A stretch of 64,000 nucleotides of DNA from the NCBI RefSeq assembly GCF_027853965.1, contig NZ_JAQGLB010000003.1, positions 248,001-312,000 on the forward strand, written 5' to 3'. The translations under genes and the position numbers were made by a program. Shown here one piece after another: positions 44,422-52,344 of this stretch (position 1 is the first letter of the stretch; every line of letters starts with the position of its first letter). The notes below the pieces were generated by a model, which worked only from the letters and a program-made list of their open reading frames with translations, had not been told where the DNA came from and did no database searches. Source of the DNA: Saccharopolyspora indica. GTDB taxonomy: Bacteria > Actinomycetota > Actinomycetes > Mycobacteriales > Pseudonocardiaceae.

Positions 44422-44942
44422 GGCGTCGGATTCTCCCTGAGTCTTGAATCGGCCAGGTTCCGGTTTCCCTCGTGGGCACCGCCGTTTCCGCGCTCGGCCG
44501 TCGGCACCATCACCTTGCGCCGGAAGACGCAGACCATGGTGCCGTCCTGCTTGTAGCCCCGGGTCTCGACATGCACGACGCCGCGGTCGGGTTTGGACCT
44601 CGACGGGGTCTTGTTCAGAACGGTCGTCTCACCGTAGATCGTGTCCCCGTGGAAGGTGGGCGCGACGTGCTTCAGCGACTCCACCTCAAGATTGGCGATC
44701 GCCTTGCCGGAGACGTCCGCGACGGACATTCCCAGCAGCAGCGAGTAGATGTAGTTGCCGACGACGACGTTCTTCTCGAAGTCGACGTTCTGCGCCGCGT
44801 AATGGGCGTCCACGTGCATGGGGTGGTGATTCATCGTCAGCAGGCAGAAGAGACGGTCGTCGCACTCGGTGACGGTCCTTCCGGGCCAGTGCTTGTAGAT
44901 GTCACCGACGGTGAAATCCTCGAAGCTGCGGCCGAATTGCAT
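44418..44942 (-). CDS. MaoC-like (R)-specific hydratase
   Basis: 174 residues of single hot-dog domain. The sequence NHHPMHVDAHYAAQ carries the Asp/His hydratase motif, and VGDIYKHWPGRTVTE is the usual N-terminus. Resembles mesaconyl-CoA hydratase-like MaoC proteins. First gene of a two-gene operon with the amidohydrolase. Confidence 0.85.
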   Translation of the reverse strand: MQFGRSFEDFTVGDIYKHWPGRTVTECDDRLFCLLTMNHHPMHVDAHYAAQNVDFEKNVVVGNYIYSLLLGMSVADVSGKAIANLEVESLKHVAPTFHGDTIYGETTVLNKTPSRSKPDRGVVHVETRGYKQDGTMVCVFRRKVMVPTAERGNGGAHEGNRNLADSRLRENPTP

Positions 44943-45025
44943 GGTGACTCCTAGCAGCGCTCAGTCGGGTCTGTTCGGTAGTGGAGTCCGCACTGGTTCG
45001 TGCTTGGCGTTCCGGCGATCAGGTG

Positions 45026-46063
45026 TCACCCAAGACCGCTCGCAGACCGCTGGGCACAGTCGTAGAGCAGGATCTCCCGGGTCAGCGCCACCCGATTAGT
45101 CACGTTGAGCTTGGTGAAGCTGCTGCGGACATGCGTCCCGACGGTGTGCACCGACAGCACCAGGAGGTCTGCTATCTCCTTGTTGGTCAATCCCTCTGCG
45201 ACCAGTCGGGCCACGGCCATCTCAGCCCGGGTCAGGTCGCACACCCTCGCCAACACGGGAGCGTGGAGCGACTCGTTCGCCCGGCCTTCCGGACGAGCAC
45301 CGGCGTTGCCCGAGGCAGGCACCGAAACGGGGAGGTGACAAGAACTCCGCGCCAGAGCCGGTGAAGAGGGCCCGGGGATTGCTGGCATCCGGCTCCGAGA
45401 GGATGCCTCAAGGACGGGAACCGCCAACCGCGGGTCGACGGCCGCAGCCGAGGTGGCAAGTTCGATGTGCTCGGAGCAACCGTCCGAGTCGATGACGTGC
45501 AGGCGCTGGACGGCCCGGGGTGCGTACGAGCGAGGCGAGCGCCGGTCTCCCCCTCGCCCGTGCTGCATCGAGTCCGAGCACGCCGGCGTGCATTCCGACG
45601 TCTCCAGCACGGCTCCCTTGTTCAGCAGCAACGTCTTGGGCTGTCCGCTCGCCACCAGTTCACCGATCCACAAGATGAAGGTGACGTATCGCGCGGGAAT
45701 GCTGATACCCGCCTTGAGCATGCCGAGCAGGCCCACCAACTTGCCCATGATGGATTCGTTCGCGAGGGAAACCCACTCACCCACCTTCCCCTGCTGGGCG
45801 CGGAGGGCATCGGCGACGCCGTCGGATATTCGGTGGACTTCCGCGTAGGACAGAAAAGCTCCCGAGTCCTCGTCGGCCACGGCGACGCTATGGGGTGCAT
45901 GAGCAGCCCGTTCGGCGAAGAGCTCATCCAGGGAAGCGCGGTATCCGGAGTGCACCCCCTTACCGCCACTAGCCGAGCGACGTTTTCCGGTTCGGTCCGC
46001 CAGGACGTTATTCCCTATCGCTTCACCCTCAAGTTCCCCGCAGTCCGCACCCGAGCTCCTCAT
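45026..46063 (-). CDS. LuxR-type regulator with adenylation-domain-like N-terminus
   Basis: 345 residues from ATG 46063 with a strong GGAGGAA 7 bases upstream. Residues about 40-150 resemble the start of an NRPS/acyl-CoA-ligase adenylation domain (DELFAERAAHAPHSVAV, FLSYAEVHRISD, GLLGMLKAG). The ATP-binding and later core motifs are absent, so it cannot be an active ligase. A 125-residue low-complexity linker follows. Residues 278-345 are a GerE/LuxR helix-turn-helix (LTNKEIADLLVLSVHTVGTHV). It may be a regulator that borrowed a substrate-binding lobe, or a chance gene fusion. Confidence 0.75.
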   Translation of the reverse strand: MRSSGADCGELEGEAIGNNVLADRTGKRRSASGGKGVHSGYRASLDELFAERAAHAPHSVAVADEDSGAFLSYAEVHRISDGVADALRAQQGKVGEWVSLANESIMGKLVGLLGMLKAGISIPARYVTFILWIGELVASGQPKTLLLNKGAVLETSECTPACSDSMQHGRGGDRRSPRSYAPRAVQRLHVIDSDGCSEHIELATSAAAVDPRLAVPVLEASSRSRMPAIPGPSSPALARSSCHLPVSVPASGNAGARPEGRANESLHAPVLARVCDLTRAEMAVARLVAEGLTNKEIADLLVLSVHTVGTHVRSSFTKLNVTNRVALTREILLYDCAQRSASGLG

Positions 46064-46555
46064 GACAGCATTCCTCCGATCAGGTGTTAACGTCTTGCGG
46101 CAGGCAGAACGCACAGCCCCACAATTCGCAGGGTTCGCCACCAGCAGAACGCAAGCTCCCCCAGCACCGAGCAGGTCACCATTACTACTCAGGACATAGG
46201 TGACGCTGACCGACAGCGGACAACACTGTCCCTGATTCATCGACCCGTTCGCGGAGTCCCCGCTCCCCAGCCGCCAAGGTGTCAGCATATACGACACCAG
46301 TCGCATATGAAAGCAGCTTCAGGCGTTTGTCCTGGTCCGCGCGCTATGCCCGGCGAAGTTACTCCTGGAGCACCACTGCCGACACTGCTGGGTGCCTGTT
46401 CGCCTGTCATCCGATTGGCACAACAGGTCCCCCGCGCCGCACGGCTCGAACGAGCGCCACTACCGGTGGCCGCCGAGAACCCATGGACAAACAGGCTAAA
46501 CCAAAGGTTACGATGGGAAGAACTACGTCATCCATGGCGGAGGGAGAGGCCTACG
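46064..46555. other. 492-bp divergent control region
   Basis: Between the LuxR-type gene (minus) and the XRE-type gene (plus). It contains a 24-base near-perfect palindrome at 46286-46309 and a possible promoter for the XRE gene, TGGACA (46484-46489) with TACGAT (46509-46514) at a long 19-base spacing. No supported gene. Confidence 0.45.
46286..46309. promoter_or_regulatory. 24-base palindromic operator candidate
   Basis: Arms CATATACGAC (46286-46295) and GTCGCATATG (46300-46309) match at 9 of 10 positions around a 4-base centre. AT-rich ends and position about 220 bases upstream of the LuxR-type start, and 250 upstream of the XRE start, suit a shared regulator site. Confidence 0.45.
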
Positions 46556-47002
46556 ATGGCGAAGCTCTCTGAAGAGCTCAACATCTGGTTCGCACATGCG
46601 GCTTACACCGACGAGTCGGGCCGCCGGCGCGAACCGTCGACCGCCGAGGTCGCAGCCGCCATCTCCGAGGATCCCAGGCATGACGTGACGATCTCTCGGA
46701 GCTATCTCACGAGTTTGCGGAACGGAACTCAAACCAATCCGACCCTTTCGGTTCTCGAAGCTCTCGTCGCTCACTTTCGTCGGCTCCTAACGCCTCTCGG
46801 CATCGATGTGAGCATCAACGACCTGACCGACGATTCCTCGAACAACCGCGCGACCAACGTGGGCGACCTGCTCGCGGACAGGCAGATCCAGAAAATCGCG
46901 TTGCGCGCTGGCACCATGACGCCAGCGCTACGTGAGCAGATCCTCAAGATGATGGACATCCTCGACCCACCACCCGAAACAGCTCCGGCCGCCGATGAAT
47001 GA
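46556..47002 (+). CDS. XRE-family DNA-binding protein
   Basis: 148 residues from ATG 46556 behind GGAGGGAGAGG. The N-terminal helix-turn-helix has an insert typical of actinomycete regulators (EPSTAEVAAAISEDPRHDVTIS, SYLTSLRNGTQTNPTLSVLEAL). It faces a membrane protein and an ImmA-type peptidase. This trio recurs in actinomycetes; the function of the set is not established. Confidence 0.85.
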   Translation: MAKLSEELNIWFAHAAYTDESGRRREPSTAEVAAAISEDPRHDVTISRSYLTSLRNGTQTNPTLSVLEALVAHFRRLLTPLGIDVSINDLTDDSSNNRATNVGDLLADRQIQKIALRAGTMTPALREQILKMMDILDPPPETAPAADE

Positions 47003-47055
47003 GACGGCCGCCGGAAATCCGTCGGCCAGGAAGCCGAGCAGGAGCTCTCGCCGCG

Positions 47056-48201
47056 TCATCCACCAACCGGGGTGAGGGCACGAGAGACTCGAATCAGTTC
47101 ATCCACGTCGAACTCGAACTCCTCGCCCCGCCCCATGACTCGACGTGCGGTGCGAGGCGCCGAGGGAACTTCAGCCGCACCACGCCGCGCCAATGCCGGG
47201 TCTATGAGTGCAGCGATCTCTTCCGCAGTCATGTCCCCCAGGTCGTTGCTGCCCGCCACATCCGCGAGAAATGGGCTCAGCTGCGTCAGACCGTCCCGGC
47301 ACTCGATGTATCGCCGGTACAGCTTCCACTCCTTCCCGCGTTCCCGCGCGAAGGGCGCAGGTACAGCGCGGTCGAGGCAGAGCTCGGGGAAGGCCCTGAT
47401 GAGTCGATTCCACAGCGGCAGCAGGTCGCGGTGCTGCCGCTCGCGCACACGCCGAAGGCGGGCCGCACCGACGACCTGCGTGAAAGCCGGAAGGCACAAC
47501 CCCACGCAGACCCCGATAGTCGCGATATTCGCTACGGCGAAATTCCATTCGTTCACGACTCCGTGGTCCACCGCGCGGACTTCCGGCGAAACCACCCACG
47601 CGGCGCGGACCAGACACGTCGCACACAGGACACCCAGGCTGGACGACAAGATCGCAAGGCCGATTCTGTGCACCACCGGACCCAATAGCAGAAATCCAGC
47701 CACACCCACTGCCACGACACCGTACGCGTACACGAAATACGCGTTTCCGACAATATAGAACATACCGACCACCTCGCCAGCGTAATCCAGCGAGGTAAGC
47801 GAGTGGTGGCGATCAGAAGGCGGGATCAGCACGGTGATGACGATGAGTGCCGCCACCACCGCCAGCCACATGAACAGATCGTAAACAACCGGACTCCGAT
47901 ATCGCCTTCCAGTCCCCCCGCGCCCCACTCGGAAGAAACATACCAGCGCGAACAGACCGCCCGTAATCCACACATTGAAGAACAGGCGGCCGAATCCAGG
48001 AAAAACCAGGGCATCCATGGCTTCCACAATCGGCTCCGCGCTCAGCACGTTGCCCGCGGCAAGCGATGCGAAAGCAACCGCAACCCACCGGAGCACTCCC
48101 CGGGAGTCCGCGTGGCGTCCGGCGATCTCGCTGAGGCTCCAGCCGACTGCAGCCAGCAGAACGACCGTGAGAACAACCTGCTGCCACGGCATCACAACCA
48201 T
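47056..48201 (-). CDS. MAB_1171c-like multi-pass membrane protein
   Basis: 381 residues. Seven or so hydrophobic spans in the first 240 residues, then a soluble C-terminal part beginning LRRVRERQHRDLLPLWNRLI. The pattern matches the MAB_1171c family of putative transporters. Its start overlaps the end of the ImmA-type peptidase gene by 10 bases, so the two are one operon. Biochemical role unknown. Confidence 0.75.
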   Translation of the reverse strand: MVVMPWQQVVLTVVLLAAVGWSLSEIAGRHADSRGVLRWVAVAFASLAAGNVLSAEPIVEAMDALVFPGFGRLFFNVWITGGLFALVCFFRVGRGGTGRRYRSPVVYDLFMWLAVVAALIVITVLIPPSDRHHSLTSLDYAGEVVGMFYIVGNAYFVYAYGVVAVGVAGFLLLGPVVHRIGLAILSSSLGVLCATCLVRAAWVVSPEVRAVDHGVVNEWNFAVANIATIGVCVGLCLPAFTQVVGAARLRRVRERQHRDLLPLWNRLIRAFPELCLDRAVPAPFARERGKEWKLYRRYIECRDGLTQLSPFLADVAGSNDLGDMTAEEIAALIDPALARRGAAEVPSAPRTARRVMGRGEEFEFDVDELIRVSRALTPVGG

Positions 48202-48704
48202 CCTCGCCTGGAGTTCAATCCCCGGAACATCACCGGATCGACCGGACTGGACCGCGGCACGATTCGCTCCACCGTCGCGACCCAGGCCAGTATCGTCGTC
48301 GCCACAGACTCCGCCTCGTACTCATGAACCTCCGAGTAGTAGTTTCGGCGCAACCCCCTCCACTCCAGACCCCCCGGAAGGGGCGGCGAAAAGTCAGGCG
48401 ATTCAACGAGCGACAAATTTGAATCGTGCTCACAAATGATGTGGCCGATCTCATGAAGAATTATGTGCCGCTGATGGGCGAACGACGTCTGCTGCTGGTA
48501 GAAGATGCAGTCCTCGCCAGGACGGGACATCCACACACCGAAGGGCCCTGGCACCGGGATCGGCCACTCGATCAATCGAATCGGCCTCCCCCGGCGCTCA
48601 CCCAATTGGCGACAAAACTCCTCAATCCGGAACGGCGGCTGCACGTCCAGGGTCCGAAGCAAATCCTTGCACCGCTTCCGCACGGTTCTGGCCTTGTCGC
48701 CCAC
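48192..48704 (-). CDS. ImmA/IrrE-type zinc metallopeptidase
   Basis: 170 residues with the zinc motif HEIGH (84-88) and a downstream Glu-rich region (EVHEYEAESVAT) giving the third ligand. Such peptidases usually cleave an XRE-type repressor to induce a mobile element or stress regulon. Here an XRE protein is encoded close by, convergent with the operon, and could be the target. Confidence 0.82.
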   Translation of the reverse strand: MGDKARTVRKRCKDLLRTLDVQPPFRIEEFCRQLGERRGRPIRLIEWPIPVPGPFGVWMSRPGEDCIFYQQQTSFAHQRHIILHEIGHIICEHDSNLSLVESPDFSPPLPGGLEWRGLRRNYYSEVHEYEAESVATTILAWVATVERIVPRSSPVDPVMFRGLNSRRGWL

Positions 48705-49102
48705 CCCGCCGGATCACCTCCGATCACCAGAAGCTGCCAGCACATGCATGCAAGACGATGCTCGCGGATCGAAACAACCGGACGCGAAAACTGTGCTCCA
48801 CATCACTTCACAGGCCTGCGCGGCGCGGTCTGCCCAACACTTCTCAATAGCTACCCGTAAAGGAGCAGCTCACTCGACTGAAAGGCCGCAGCCGGAAGCA
48901 ACGCACGAGAAATCTCCTGTTCATAATCGCTGGGTTCGCATGCTGCCACCTCTCGCAACAACCAGGCACGGCGAACGCTTCCCAACACCCATTCACACCA
49001 TCTGGGAATCCGGCTGTCCGAAATGCCGCGATAGCCGTGGGCAGCCCGCACCGATACGATCGGCAAAGTGCGCCCAGAACACGGCAGCGGCAAGGAGTCA
49101 AC
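48705..49102. other. 398-bp intergenic region
   Basis: Upstream of both the ImmA-type operon and the DsbA-like gene. TACGAT at 49055-49060 could be a -10 for the plus-strand gene, without a recognisable -35. A minus-strand open frame of 94 codons here has no ribosome-binding site and no family resemblance. Nothing else seen. Confidence 0.4.
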
Positions 49103-49762
49103 ATGGCTTCGCCCCTGACAGCGAGCACGACGACCGATCACCACGTCCGCCTTTGGTTTGACCCGGTATGTCCGTGGTGCTGGGTCACGTACCAGTGGTT
49201 GCGCGAAGTCAGGGCGAATCACGCCTTGCGCATCGATCTTTCACTGATGAGCCTCGCGTTCCTCAACGAAGGCCGTCCCGAGGTGCCCGACAAGTACAAA
49301 GCTCCGACCGCTCGCTCCCTGCAGATCGTGCGCGTCATCGCCGCCGCGGAGTCAACCGCTGGCAGCGGCGTCCTGGAACCGATGTACGACTCGCTTGGGA
49401 AATACCTCCACGTCGACCGCGGTCGCGATTTCGAGCTGGCCAACCGGATGGCTCTCAGCGCGGCAGGGCTCGAAACCACGCTCGCTCACGCCGCTGGAAC
49501 CACAGAACACGACGACCTCTTGCGCTCCGCCACCAGAACCTCGGTCAGCAGCGTAGGACCTGACGTAGGAACACCGATCGTCGAGTTCAACGGCACGGCG
49601 CTGTTCGGCCCGATCCTGTCCAGGATCCCCAGGGGCCAGAAGGCCGTCGACCTTTTCGAATCCCTGACCACCATCGCGTCGTACCCACACTTCTTCGAGT
49701 TGAAGCGCCAGCGAACCGAGGATCCGCATCTTGGTGAATCGCGTGACGGAGCAGCGGGCTAG
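49103..49762 (+). CDS. DsbA-fold, mycothiol-dependent nitroreductase-like protein
   Basis: 219 residues from ATG 49103 (AAGGAG upstream). The thioredoxin-like active site is CPWC (23-26) in FDPVCPWCWVTY, and the fold continues with the DsbA helical insert and GTPIVEFNG (cis-Pro region). Closest recognisable family is Rv2466c of mycobacteria, a mycothiol-dependent reductase. Cytoplasmic; no signal peptide. Confidence 0.85.
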   Translation: MASPLTASTTTDHHVRLWFDPVCPWCWVTYQWLREVRANHALRIDLSLMSLAFLNEGRPEVPDKYKAPTARSLQIVRVIAAAESTAGSGVLEPMYDSLGKYLHVDRGRDFELANRMALSAAGLETTLAHAAGTTEHDDLLRSATRTSVSSVGPDVGTPIVEFNGTALFGPILSRIPRGQKAVDLFESLTTIASYPHFFELKRQRTEDPHLGESRDGAAG

Positions 49763-50220
49763 CTAGCCCGAGTTTCGCGGACCCGCGAGGTCCGGAAAGC
49801 ATGAGGTTGGCAGCACGCTGGATGACGCTGGGGGCCGCGGAGCTGGCGGCGCGGGCGAGAACAGCGCTGATAACCGAGGCGGCGACGGCGGGGTCGATGA
49901 GGCGGGTGTGGAAGACCGTCTGGTCGATGCCGCGCAGCTCCTCGTCGTTCTGAATCCGGGCCGCCGCTGCTTCTCGCTGGCCACGTCGATGATGCGTTCC
50001 ATCGGTAGAGCTGCCGGGCCAGCGGTGACCCAGTGGTCCCGTGCGCGTCGGGGTCGCGGGCGAGGGCGGCGAGCGCGGCGACGGTGTCTCGGAGGATGAG
50101 GTCGATGCGGGTTCCGGGGGTGCAGGGCAGGAACGGGAGCTGGCCGGACAACGCGAAGCCGAGGAGGTAGTGGAAGGCCTGGAGTCGCGGGACGTCGCCC
50201 GATCCAGCTACCACAAGCGA
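49763..50220 (-). pseudogene. Frameshifted NAD-dependent epimerase/SDR relic
   Basis: Reading leftwards, one frame gives RLQAFHYLLGFALSGQLPF and PGTRIDLILRDTVAALAALA, the C-terminal part of an extended SDR. The match then continues in a second frame (DHWVTAGPAALPMERIIDVA) and a third (DEELRGIDQTVFHTRLIDP, AANLMLSGPRG). At least two frameshifts and a missing N-terminal Rossmann half show a dead gene. Confidence 0.6.
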
Positions 50221-50406
50221 ACCCAGCTGCGACGAGCTCAGGTAACAGTTCCACGCTCCCAGTCCCGGACCTCACCCGGTCGTGTCTGCCGCACAGCGAC
50301 GAATGCATCCGGCGGCTGTACTGGGGCCTTGTCCGGTCGGGTGATGCGACGAACGAGTCGACTTGACTGATCGGGACCGTTCCGGGCACGAGACGAGGAT
50401 GGGCGC

Positions 50407-51453
50407 ATGGTGTTGCGACGCCGTCGGAACGTAAGCGCGCGGTCGAGCTCCGGGCGCGGCGGAGGGTCCTCGGAGTCGAAGCTGACCGGAGCAGATATCG
50501 ACCGGATGTCGGGGAAGCTCTTGCTGACCAACCGGACACGGCGTTCGGCGTTCTGGGTGTTGTTGGTCCTGTCCGCGATCATCTCGGGTGCAGGTGTGGT
50601 GGCCGACTCCGCAGCCACGGTGATCGGTGCCATGGTCGTCGCACCACTGATGACACCGATCCTCGGGACCGCCTTCGCGGCAGTGCTGGCAATTCGCCAC
50701 CACATCATCACCAGCATCGCGGTGCTCCTCGGCGGTGTCGCCGTCGTAGTCGCCATCGGCTACGTCCTAGGGCTGCTCATCCCGACGATGATCGTGGCCG
50801 ACACGAACTCCCAGGTCGCCGGCCGGGTCAGCCCCGGGCTGATCGACCTGGTCGCAGCGCTGGCCACCGGCTTCGTCGGTGCGTTCGCCCTGGTCCGTTC
50901 GGATGTGTCGGACACATTGCCCGGGGTGGCGATCGCGATCTCGCTGGTGCCACCGCTGTCGGTCCTCGGCCTCACCCTGGAGTCCGGCGCGTTCGGCCAG
51001 GCGATCGGAGCGCTGCTGTTGTTCACGACGAACGTTGCCGCGATCATCGCGACGGCCACGGTCGTGCTGCTCGCCTACCGAGTGCGGCCGGTCGCCGAAG
51101 CCGCCGGGCACCCGGTGGGGAAACTAGGCGTGCGCACGTATGCGGCCATCGCTGGATTCGTCGTCCTCGTCAGCGTGCCGCTGGGCATCGGCAGCTACCA
51201 CGTGGTCCTGCAGGAACGCATCGTCCTGGCGGCCCAGCCCGCCGTGCAGCGCTGGGCCGATGACCAAGCCCGACAGATCGTTGCCCTCTCCTTCAAGCAG
51301 GGGATTCTCAGGGTGACCGCGGCCGGCCCGTCACCCGCGGCCGACGTGGATTCGCTGCGGCGAGCGCTCGACGACGTCGGCCTCGGAGAGGTTCCAGCGC
51401 GGCTGTCGCTCGTGTTCGGGACCTCTCAGCAGGTACCGGTCACGGTCGATTAG
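50407..51453 (+). CDS. DUF389 membrane protein
   Basis: 348 residues. Six or so hydrophobic spans with the DUF389 signatures AATVIGAMVVAPLMTPILG and LPGVAIAISLVPPLSVLGL. The C-terminal 100 residues are soluble. Function of the family is unknown; it is often linked to transport or stress. The start region is polar and may be shorter than drawn (next in-frame Met at residue 34). Confidence 0.82.
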   Translation: MVLRRRRNVSARSSSGRGGGSSESKLTGADIDRMSGKLLLTNRTRRSAFWVLLVLSAIISGAGVVADSAATVIGAMVVAPLMTPILGTAFAAVLAIRHHIITSIAVLLGGVAVVVAIGYVLGLLIPTMIVADTNSQVAGRVSPGLIDLVAALATGFVGAFALVRSDVSDTLPGVAIAISLVPPLSVLGLTLESGAFGQAIGALLLFTTNVAAIIATATVVLLAYRVRPVAEAAGHPVGKLGVRTYAAIAGFVVLVSVPLGIGSYHVVLQERIVLAAQPAVQRWADDQARQIVALSFKQGILRVTAAGPSPAADVDSLRRALDDVGLGEVPARLSLVFGTSQQVPVTVD

Positions 51454-51549
51454 CCAACAGCGGTGCTCGGGCGAGCACGAGTGGGCGCGTCGGCTTGGAA
51501 GCGATCGCGGGCTTGTGCAGCACTGGCTTCCTCCGGGAACTCCGTCCGG

Positions 51550-51687
51550 CTAGGAGATGAGATAGCCCAGCACTGGCCCTGCCACCGTGGAGGCCGCGAC
51601 AACCGTGAAGACGGCTATGCCGATCACGTTTCCGACGGTGGACAGTCCGGCTCCGCCCACCGTGCTCCCTGCGGCCAAGGTCAACAT
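51550..51687 (-). pseudogene. C-terminal fragment of a GAP/LysE-like membrane protein
   Basis: The minus-strand frame ends with NVIGIAVFTVVAASTVAGPVLGYLIS, like the last membrane helix of actinobacterial GAP-family proteins. The rest of such a protein is absent; upstream of 51687 the match stops. It abuts the next fragment, so an old junction lies near 51685. Confidence 0.35.
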
Positions 51688-51805
51688 GAGGTACCTCACC
51701 GGCGCACTGGAATTGGAGGGAGTGATCGACCCGACGGCCATCCTCGCCCAGATGAGCACGATCTTCGCCGAGTCCACGCCCGAGATTCGGGACAGGCCCC
51801 TCCAA
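51684..51805 (+). other. Unidentified plus-strand coding fragment
   Basis: The frame MRYLTGALELEGVIDPTAIL continues about 40 residues with protein-like composition and then runs into the tRNA-Pro repeat. I do not recognise the family. It may be the end of a gene cut by integration at the adjacent att scar. Confidence 0.25.
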
Positions 51806-51806
51806 C

Positions 51807-51988
51807 GCGATCACCGAAGATCCACACCGGCACGGGAAAAGTCCGTTGATCTGCACTCACGTGCCGATCAACGGGCTTTTCGCTCCGTCGGGATGACAGG
51901 ATTTGAACCCGCGACCCCTTGACGCCCAGCGCACAGTCCACAAGAAACACTGACCAGCGAAAGCCGGGAAACCCCAGGGCGAACCGGT
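51807..51988 (-). repeat. tRNA-Pro 3'-end, terminator and flank (att scar C)
   Basis: Flank GCGATCACCGAAG (51807-51819), terminator hairpin (arms 51840-51851 and 51866-51877), then the tRNA-Pro 3' half on the minus strand from 51887 to about 51929, and a further 60 bases shared with scar A. The part 51819-51929 matches 61069-61180 with about 10 differences. No tRNA 5' half is present. Confidence 0.7.
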
Positions 51989-52344
51989 GCAATTCACTAC
52001 CGTTCAGCGCGGTACACCTCGCTTCAGGTCACCCCCCGGTGGCGACAAGCATTCCCACGATGCGATCAGCACAATTAATTTCAGCCTGAAAATTAACAGC
52101 TCGTTTCGGGAAGATCGCGCGCCCGGCGCGGGTTTTCGGCATGTGCCGGAACGCTTCGTCCCAGATCCCGGACGCGTTTGACGAAAGAACGCCGGTCTTG
52201 TTGGTTTCTCCCTTGAAGAAGGAAAGGTCTTCGGGGGCAGACAACCCAGCCCGCGCTGAACAAGCCGACGGCTCGCCGCGCCACCCCAGGCACTATCCGG
52301 CAGTGGGTGATGGCCCCGGATTCCCACATCGAGAGGTTCTAGTC
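51989..52344. other. 356-bp leader of the second ABC operon
   Basis: No supported gene. A weak TTGACG/TTGGTT pair (52178-52206, 17-base spacer) could be the promoter. CGGCA-TG-TGCCG (52135-52146) is a small palindrome. No known riboswitch was recognised. Confidence 0.35.

Noticed and set aside
48844-49128. 94-codon minus-strand frame in the gap before the DsbA-like gene
   Set aside because: No ribosome-binding site, no recognisable fold, and it overlaps the start of a well-supported gene.
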